A stretch of DNA of 64,000 bases, taken from contig NC_035169.2 in the NCBI RefSeq assembly GCF_001659605.2, forward strand, positions 9,245,784 to 9,309,783. Direction: 5' to 3'. Of this stretch, positions 57,251 through 64,000 are shown in pieces. The DNA is from Manihot esculenta. Taxonomy: Eukaryota > Streptophyta > Magnoliopsida > Malpighiales > Euphorbiaceae. Numbering within the stretch: position 1 is the stretch's first letter; every line of letters begins with the position of its first letter. The translations under genes and the position numbers were made by a program. Below the pieces are notes generated by a model. The model was not told where the DNA came from. It did not search any database and saw nothing but the letters and a program-made list of their open reading frames with translations.

Positions 57251-60200
57251 ATGTGTTTCCACATGAACCATATGATGCTAATGATTGCTTGTGCTATGTG
57301 CTGTTTTTCAGAAGATAGAATGAGAGGAACTCGTCGATCTGCACGATTGACTGGAGTGCCACCTCAGGACGAGGGCGCTGATGCCCGTCCTTCAGCTTTG
57401 CCTAGGGCAATGTCCAGTAGGTCCAACAGAGACAGAGTAGCTAGAGACCCTAGAAGGTCTTTGGATCTGGGTAGAAGCAGATCAGTAAGGGGAACAGTGC
57501 AGGGAGGAATGTCTGAGGATATGGAAGTAGATCAGAGGAGGGATGGCAGTCTCGGTGTGAGCATGCCGGAAGAGGGCATGGGAGAATCAGAAGGAGGCAC
57601 TCAGGCCTCGAGTTATGTCCAGCCACATCACTACCCACCCTATTCACACCATCCAGGGTATTCGATGGGAGGTACATCGGATTACCCCAGTTTTAGCCCT
57701 TATCCTCCACATATGCCATACCCACCTTACTACCCACCATACTCTCAGTACCCCATGTACCCACCTCCACCTCCCTATACCAGTACAGCAAACCCTACCC
57801 CAGGGGATGTTGTACCTCCACCACCACCAGTATCTACTGTCCCGGAAACACAAGTACCCAAACCTACCTCATCTGGAGGGAGCAAGGTCAAGATGACCGA
57901 TTATATGAAGCTGGGTGCTCCCCAGTTTGAAACCGGTGATGATCCGTTCGTGTACTTGGAGCGGGTCAAGGCAATTACAGATGAGATAGGGGCTGATGAC
58001 AGTAGAGCCATTCAGATGGCCGGGTTCACGCTTAAGTGCAAGAAGGCACGGGAGTGGTTCAAGAATTATGTGAACCCGAGAGTGGACAGCATGAATTGGG
58101 AAGAGTTTGCAAACGAGTTTGCAGGATGGGCTTTCCCTGATAGTTCAAGGGAATTGAAGATGATAGAATTCGAGCAGTTGAGGCAAACTGATGACATGAG
58201 TATAGACGAGTACACAGACAGGTTCCTGGAGTTGTTGCCATATGCTGGGCTGAATTTGGACACAGATCAAAAGAAGTCAAGGAGATATATTATGAGGCTG
58301 CACTCCAGGTATTCCTCTTTGGTACAGTCAGCAGAGAGAGAGAGTTTCCATGCCATAATGGATATGGCTAGGAGAATGGAGGCTAGTGCTATCGTTGAGG
58401 GGAAGGTAAAACAGACAGTGGCACAGTCTTCTGGTTCCAAGACCCCAGGTGGGGAAAGGGTAGACTCTTCTTCTCTAAGTGCAGCAGTTGCAGGCAGTAA
58501 GAAGTGGGACAGAGGCCACAGAAAATCTAAGAAGAATAAGTTCTGGAACAAGATCAAGTCAGGTCTGGGTTTAGGCAGTGGCTCAAGCTCTGGCGCAGAG
58601 GTTACAGCATGCATGAGATGTGGGAGACCACACAAGGGAGTATGTCTGGCAGGGACAAACACATGTTTCAGATGCGGACAGGCGGGTCATTTGGCTCGAG
58701 ACTGTCCTAGAGGAGCCTTTACAGCACCGTCTCAGCAGACAACCTTCGGCAGTGTGGTGCAGCCAGTAGCTCCAGCCGCAACACAGGCCAGTGGCAGAGG
58801 CAGAGAGAGAGGGTCAGCCTCTTCATCAGCAGGATACAGAGGTGAAGGTCCATCAGCTCCGGCACGGATCTTCACTATGACTCAGCAGGAGGCCAACACA
58901 TCCAACACCGTGGTGGCAGGTAATCTCATCATTGGTTGTTCTGATGTGTATGCCTTAATGGACCCGGGTGCATCTCATTCTTTTATTGCTCCGAGAGTCG
59001 TGGAGAGGGTAGGATTGATGGTCTCTGGGTTAGAGTGTCCCCTATGGGTCAGTGGACCTAAGTGTGACCCGTCAGTGGCAGAGGCAGTCTGCCAATGTAG
59101 TCCAGTTTTCATAGAGGGAAGATGCCTTTCCGCCGACCTCGTGGTTCTAGATTTGACAGATTTTGACGTCATTCTAGGGATGGATTGGTTATCGACCCAT
59201 GGTGCTACCTTGGACTGTAGAGATAAGGTAGTCAGATTCAGAGATCAGGATGGGTCAGAGGTCGTCTTCAGAGGAGACAAGAGGGGTACACCTAGAGGTC
59301 TGATCTCAGCTCTTCAGGCTCGTAGGTTGCTTAGGAGGGGATGTCAGGGGTTTCTAGCTCATGTGAGGGAGTTAGATAGTCATGTCAGAGAGCCCGCCTC
59401 AGTGCCTGTGGTGAGTGAGTTCTTAGATGTTTTCCCAGACGAGCTGCCAGGGTTACCACCTGCTAGGGAGATAGAGTTCGAGATTGAGTTAACGCCTGGT
59501 ACCAGACCGATCTCTATCCCTCCCTACAGGATGGCACCAGCTGAATTGAAGGAACTGAAGGAACAGTTGCAAGAGCTGGTAGATAAGGGTTTCATCCGAC
59601 CGAGTACTTCACCTTGGGGTGCTCCGGTTTTGTTTGTGAGGAAGAAGGATGGATCCCTTAGACTTTGTATCGACTACAGACAGTTGAACAAGGTCACTAC
59701 CAAGAACAAGTACCCTTTGCCGAGGATCGACGATCTATTCGACCAGCTGGCCGGAGCAAGTTGTTTCTCCAAAATAGATCTGAGATCAGGGTACCACCAG
59801 TTGAGGATAAGGAATGAAGATGTACCGAAGACAGCTTTCAGGACCAGGTATGGGCACTATGAGTTCCTTGTGATGCCGTTTGGGCTGACCAACGCCCCTG
59901 CAGCATTCATGGACCTCATGAACAGAGTATTCAGTCAGTATCTGGATCACTTCGTTATTGTCTTCATAGATGATATCCTAGTGTATTCCAGGAATGCAGA
60001 GGAGCATGCCCATCACCTGAGGACAGTTTTGCAGACCTTGAGAGAGCATGGCTTGTATGCCAAGTTCTCCAAGTGTGAGTTTTGGCTTAGGAGCATTTCA
60101 TTCTTGGGGCACATTGTGTCAGAACAGGGTATTGAAGTAGACCCCAAGAAGGTAGAGGCTGTAGCTAACTGGCCTAGACCCACCACAGTGACCGAGATCA

Positions 60201-62305
60201 AGAGTTTTCTGGGTTTAGCAGGTTACTACAGGAGGTTCGTTCAGGACTTCTCAAAGATTGCTGCTCCTATGACCAAATTGACAAAGAAGAATCAGAAGTT
60301 CATACGGACCGATCAGTGTGAGGAAAGCTTTGAGGAGCTTAAGAGGAGGTTGACGTCAGCACCGGTGTTAGCTCTGCCAAAAAGTGATGATGACTTCTCA
60401 GTATATTGTGATGCGTCCCGTGTGGGACTGGGTTGTGTGCTAATGCAAAATGAGAGGGTGATCGCTTATGCTTCTAGGCAGCTGAAGAAGCATGAGCTGA
60501 ATTACCCCACACATGACCTAGAGATGGCAGCAGTGATCTTTGCACTCAAGATGTGGAGGCATTACCTTTATGGGGTAAAGTGTGAGATCTTCACAGATCA
60601 TAAGAGCCTGCAATACATCCTGAGTCAGAGAGAACTGAACATGAGGCAGAGGAGATGGGTAGAGCTGTTGAGTGACTATGATTGCAAGATTCAGTACCAT
60701 CCGGGTAAGGCGAATGTTGTGGCAGACGCCCTAAGCCGGAAATCACTCGGCAGTCTATCCCACATTTCAGCAGAGAGGAGGCCGGTGGTGAAGGAGTTTC
60801 ACAGACTTATGAGTGAGGGATTACAGTTGGAGTTGTCTGGCACAGGTGCCTTAGTGGCTCAGATGAGAGTGACACCCGTGTTTCTGGAGCAGGTAGCTCA
60901 GAAACAGCATGAGGACCCAGAGTTGGTCAGGATAGCCAGAACGGTTCAGTCAGGCCAGAATAATGAGTTCAAGTTTGATGATAAGGGGATCCTCCGCTAC
61001 GGGAACAGATTATATGTGCCAGATGACATTGGTCTGAAGGGAGATATTATGGGGGAAGCCCATAATACCAGGTATAGTGTCCACCCTGGAGCCACCAAGA
61101 TGTATCAGGATCTGAAGAGAGTGTATTGGTGGCCAGCTATGAAGAAGGACGTGGCACTGTTCGTGTCAGCCTGCGATGTGTGTCAGAGGGTGAAACTAGA
61201 GCATCAGAAGCCGGCTGGAATGTTGAATCCACTACCGATTCCAGAGTGGAAATGGGAGAATATAGCTATGGACTTCGTAGTGGGGTTACCGGTGACGTCC
61301 AACAGATTGGACTCCATATGGGTGATTGTGGACAGACTCACCAAATCTGCTCACTTCATCCCTGTCAGGAGTGGTTACTCTGTGGACAAGTTGGCGCAGG
61401 TGTACGTAGATGAGATTGTCAGACTGCATGGGGTCCCGGTATCTATAGTGTCAGATAGAGGGCCCCAGTTCACCTCCAGGTTTTGGCGGAGTCTGCAGAA
61501 CGCTATGGGTACCAGATTAGACTTCAGTACTGCCTTCCACCCACAGACAGACGGACAGTCAGAGAGGACCATCCAGACAATAGAGGATATGCTCAAAATG
61601 TGTGTGCTAGATTTTGGCGGTTCTTGGAGGCAGCATCTACCTTTGGTGGAGTTTGCCTACAATAACAGCTATCATGCTAGCATAGGGATGGCTCCATATG
61701 AAGCTTTGTATGGGAGGAAGTGCAGATCACCTATCTGCTGGGAGGAAGTAGGAGAGAGGACTCTTGCGGGTCCGGAGTTAGTAGAGCTTACCAGTAGGGT
61801 GGTACCCATAATCAGAGAGAGGATCAAGACTGCTGCTAGTCGGCAGAAGAGTTATGCAGATATCCGTAGAAGACAGCTAGAGTTTCAGGAGGGGGATTTG
61901 GTTTTGCTCAAGGTGTCTCCTATGAAAGGAGTGGTTCGGTTCGGGAAGAAGGGTAAGTTAGCTCCACGGTACATCGGTCCTTTCGAGGTGCTTCAGAGGG
62001 TCGGTAATGTGTCGTACAAGCTAGACTTGCCTGCTTCGATGGAGAGAATCCATCCGGTTTTCCATGTTTCTCTGTTACGGAAGTACGTGTCAGATCCGAG
62101 CAAGGTTCTTAGTGAGCCTAATGTGGAGATCCATGAGGATCTCACCTATGTAGAACAGCCAGTGCGGATCCTAGACACTCAGATCAGAAAGCTGAGGAAC
62201 AAGGAAATCCCGATGGTGAAGGTCCTTTGGAACCACCACAATATTGAAGAATGCACCTGGGAGACACGGGAGTCCATGCTCCAGCAATACCCCCATCTGT
62301 TTTGA
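57251..62305 (+). CDS. intact gag-pol polyprotein of the Tekay/Del-type element
   Basis: A 1684-codon open frame; the second Met at 57320 (MRGTRRS) is the more natural start and gives 1661 residues. Domains in order: a Pro/Tyr-rich leader; gag (about 57900-58400); zinc knuckle [14 protein letters not shown] at residue 472; aspartic protease with MDPGASHSF around Asp571; reverse transcriptase with FIDDILVYS around residue 907; RNase H from about residue 1050; integrase with HHCC domain (about 61050-61200) and catalytic core including [11 protein letters not shown]; and a C-terminal chromodomain-like segment ending [15 protein letters not shown]. The chromodomain and order place it with chromoviruses. 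No stop or frameshift is seen, so the element may still be able to move. Confidence 0.95.
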   Translation: MCFHMNHMMLMIACAMCCFSEDRMRGTRRSARLTGVPPQDEGADARPSALPRAMSSRSNRDRVARDPRRSLDLGRSRSVRGTVQGGMSEDMEVDQRRDGSLGVSMPEEGMGESEGGTQASSYVQPHHYPPYSHHPGYSMGGTSDYPSFSPYPPHMPYPPYYPPYSQYPMYPPPPPYTSTANPTPGDVVPPPPPVSTVPETQVPKPTSSGGSKVKMTDYMKLGAPQFETGDDPFVYLERVKAITDEIGADDSRAIQMAGFTLKCKKAREWFKNYVNPRVDSMNWEEFANEFAGWAFPDSSRELKMIEFEQLRQTDDMSIDEYTDRFLELLPYAGLNLDTDQKKSRRYIMRLHSRYSSLVQSAERESFHAIMDMARRMEASAIVEGKVKQTVAQSSGSKTPGGERVDSSSLSAAVAGSKKWDRGHRKSKKNKFWNKIKSGLGLGSGSSSGAEVTACMRCGRPHKGVCLAGTNTCFRCGQAGHLARDCPRGAFTAPSQQTTFGSVVQPVAPAATQASGRGRERGSASSSAGYRGEGPSAPARIFTMTQQEANTSNTVVAGNLIIGCSDVYALMDPGASHSFIAPRVVERVGLMVSGLECPLWVSGPKCDPSVAEAVCQCSPVFIEGRCLSADLVVLDLTDFDVILGMDWLSTHGATLDCRDKVVRFRDQDGSEVVFRGDKRGTPRGLISALQARRLLRRGCQGFLAHVRELDSHVREPASVPVVSEFLDVFPDELPGLPPAREIEFEIELTPGTRPISIPPYRMAPAELKELKEQLQELVDKGFIRPSTSPWGAPVLFVRKKDGSLRLCIDYRQLNKVTTKNKYPLPRIDDLFDQLAGASCFSKIDLRSGYHQLRIRNEDVPKTAFRTRYGHYEFLVMPFGLTNAPAAFMDLMNRVFSQYLDHFVIVFIDDILVYSRNAEEHAHHLRTVLQTLREHGLYAKFSKCEFWLRSISFLGHIVSEQGIEVDPKKVEAVANWPRPTTVTEIKSFLGLAGYYRRFVQDFSKIAAPMTKLTKKNQKFIRTDQCEESFEELKRRLTSAPVLALPKSDDDFSVYCDASRVGLGCVLMQNERVIAYASRQLKKHELNYPTHDLEMAAVIFALKMWRHYLYGVKCEIFTDHKSLQYILSQRELNMRQRRWVELLSDYDCKIQYHPGKANVVADALSRKSLGSLSHISAERRPVVKEFHRLMSEGLQLELSGTGALVAQMRVTPVFLEQVAQKQHEDPELVRIARTVQSGQNNEFKFDDKGILRYGNRLYVPDDIGLKGDIMGEAHNTRYSVHPGATKMYQDLKRVYWWPAMKKDVALFVSACDVCQRVKLEHQKPAGMLNPLPIPEWKWENIAMDFVVGLPVTSNRLDSIWVIVDRLTKSAHFIPVRSGYSVDKLAQVYVDEIVRLHGVPVSIVSDRGPQFTSRFWRSLQNAMGTRLDFSTAFHPQTDGQSERTIQTIEDMLKMCVLDFGGSWRQHLPLVEFAYNNSYHASIGMAPYEALYGRKCRSPICWEEVGERTLAGPELVELTSRVVPIIRERIKTAASRQKSYADIRRRQLEFQEGDLVLLKVSPMKGVVRFGKKGKLAPRYIGPFEVLQRVGNVSYKLDLPASMERIHPVFHVSLLRKYVSDPSKVLSEPNVEIHEDLTYVEQPVRILDTQIRKLRNKEIPMVKVLWNHHNIEECTWETRESMLQQYPHLF

Positions 62306-62392
62306 GGTGAGTGTTAGTCGTTCTATGTGTTGTATGTTATGATTGATGCCATGCTTTGTATGTTAGTTGAGGAACATTCGGGGACGAATGTT

Positions 62393-62408
62393 CTTAAGGG
62401 GGGGAGAA
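62393..62408 (+). other. polypurine tract
   Basis: TTAAGGGGGGGAGAA-type purine run directly before the 3' LTR start TGTAATACCC, the expected primer for plus-strand DNA synthesis. Confidence 0.85.
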
Positions 62409-64000
62409 TGTAATACCCGGCTAGACTCCGGTATCGGAATCCCTACCGTCCGGTGGGACCTCGGATGTCGGAAACCTCTAGAAGGGTAAAACTATGATTT
62501 TATGAAATGTTTTCATGTATTTCATGTTTTTAAGTAAGAAATTAAATGAGTTTTTGCATGAAAAATCTTTGGAGGAAAACCCAGGTTCGGCCGCCGAACA
62601 TGCATGCGTTTTGGAGGCACGTTAGGCCCCCGAAAGCATGAGTGAGGGAAGTCAAGGTTCGGCCGCCGAACCTCATGTTCGGCCGCCGAACATTTGCATG
62701 GATGCGGAGGCACATTCGGCCCCCGAACGTGGTCTGGCCAGCCACTATAAAAGGGTCCCTTAGCCGAAAATGGGCGAGCTTTTTCTCCCCATTTCGGCCA
62801 AGGTGAGCATTCCGCCATCCTTCCCCAATCTTGAGTTTTCCTTCCTTTTTCCATGATCTTTACAAGTTTATAACTTTGGTTTTGAAGATCTTTGAACTTA
62901 GAACGAGTTTTGGAGCTTGGAGACCAAAAGTTGGAACTTCTCCCATCTCCAAGTTTAGATCTCCTCAACCCTCGATCTTCAAGAGGTAAGAGCCGATCTT
63001 AAGCTCAATGTATGATTTAAACAAGTTTTATGAAGTTTTAAAGGGTAGAATGCATGTTAGGGTATATGTTAAACCTATGGGTTTTTGATGACTTTTTGAA
63101 CAATGTAGCTTGATTGTGTGTGATTGAAGTGTTGTAGATGGGGTATATGCATGTTTGAGGCCCCTAGGAACTTGTATGCATGCTTTGGTTGAACAATATG
63201 CATGTTTGGAAGGTTTGGAGGCGAAATGTGCTAAGGGAGCCAAGTTTCTGCCCTTTGACAGAAACCAGGTTCGGCAGCCGAAGGTACTTTCGGCCGCCGA
63301 ACATGGCTGGGGAGGCAGGCCTTTCGGCTGCCGAAGTTGCCCCCGAAAAGAGACTTTCGTCTCTGTCTGGCACTTTCGGCCGCCGAAGGTGCCGCCGAAC
63401 CTACCTGAGTTTCGTCTCTGTCCAGGACTTTCGGCCGCCGAAGGTGCCGCCGAAGTGCCCTGTTCAGCCATTTCTTGCATGTTTCATGTGATGTTTTCAG
63501 GATGTTTTAGGGGGTTTTTGGGGAGCATTTTAGAGTCATGTTCATGTATGTTTGGTGCCTCATTTGAGTCCACCTGTGTAGGTTCGGACCCGAGGAACCG
63601 AGACCCCCGGTTGTGAGATAGTCGTTCAGAGTTCGTTGTTTAAGCTTCAGTTACCAGGTGAGTGGAACAACCCCTTAAGCTTAAAGTAAATGAATAAATG
63701 AATGAATCATAAAGCATTACCCATGCATCATTATGCCATGCAATATTAGGTTGTTTGCATTAGAATTCACGAATATGTTGCATTGCATACTTTGTTGTTG
63801 ATGTGGATGAATGTTGAATGATCCATTAGCCCTTGTATGTCATGATAGCCTATGTGAGTCCAGGTGTGCCTGCTACGGCTCTACGCCCCTGGCACTATGA
63901 CTGATTATGGAAGTCCGGGTGTGCCTGCTACGGCTCTACGCCCCTGGCATGTATAAGTAAGAAAGATAGGGGCTAAATGGTGACAAGTTCATCCTTGTTG
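62409..64000 (+). repeat. 3' LTR of the Tekay/Del-type element (first 1592 bp)
   Basis: Starts TGTAATACCCGG and follows the 5' LTR at a constant offset, except for the missing 21-bp palindrome unit, one C/T change at 63358 and two single-base deletions. It is cut by the window end about 680 bases before its expected terminus. Confidence 0.95.

Larger units (their letters stand above)
54760..64000 (+). mobile_element. young Ty3/gypsy chromovirus (Tekay/Del type), 3' end outside window
   Basis: 5' LTR 54760-57049, primer site 57053-57064, gag-pol 57251-62305, polypurine tract 62393-62408, 3' LTR from 62409 to beyond the window. Over the 1.59 kb that can be compared, the two LTRs show one substitution (T55730 versus C63358), two single-base indels and one 21-bp indel by eye. 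The insertion is therefore very recent. The coding frame has no stop or frameshift. It is nested in an older antisense LTR of the same family. The target duplication cannot be checked; the left candidate is ATCAT at 54755-54759. Confidence 0.93.

Overview
This is nuclear DNA from a eudicot plant. It is very AT-rich between genes. The genes have GT-AG introns, plant-specific families are present (GDSL esterase, CYP94 P450, subtilase, histidine phosphotransfer protein, IQM calmodulin-binding protein, bZIP), and long plant LTR retrotransposons fill the gaps. A spurge-family (Malpighiales) source would fit, but that is an impression and was not demonstrated.

Host genes, left to right: a small secreted LysM protein (379-696, +); a five-exon GDSL esterase/lipase (3701-5826, +); an intronless cytochrome P450 most like CYP94C1, the jasmonoyl-isoleucine-oxidising group (21157-22680, +); an eleven-exon subtilisin-like protease of the SBT4/cucumisin type (26868-30373, +); a six-exon bZIP protein with an unusual basic region (31369-35083, -); a five-exon histidine-containing phosphotransfer protein (44994-46434, +); and a nine-exon IQM-type calmodulin-binding protein (47662-51458, -). 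Exon borders were read from reading-frame continuity, GT/AG dinucleotides and family similarity. They are independent genes, not an operon. Several belong to hormone or calcium signalling families (jasmonate, cytokinin, calmodulin), but nothing in the sequence shows that they act together.

Mobile DNA makes up much of the rest. 9698-13239 is an old, internally deleted Ty1/copia element on the minus strand with both LTRs and a 5-bp target duplication. 15060-15935 and 35867-36130 are LINE remnants. 36440 to about 43400 is a patchwork of decayed Ty3/gypsy (Tat-like) pieces in both orientations, an LTR fragment of another family and a non-coding retroelement-like tail. 53944-54759 is an old antisense LTR, and at 54760 a very young, apparently intact Ty3/gypsy Tekay/Del-type chromovirus is inserted into it. 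That element has a 2290-bp 5' LTR, a 1684-codon gag-pol frame and a 3' LTR cut by the window end. Five copies of a roughly 450-bp terminal-inverted-repeat element lie at 930, 7967, 16752, 19352 and 24909.

The observations most worth following are: an array of 13-bp palindromes (TTCGGC-N-GCCGAA) flanking the TATA box in the young LTR; a cluster of CACGTG motifs upstream of the bZIP gene; the bZIP's isoleucine at the normally invariant arginine; a 55-codon signal-peptide-like ORF at 14438; the gag-to-integrase deletion in the copia element; and the permuted Tat fragments. No clear new multi-gene system was found.
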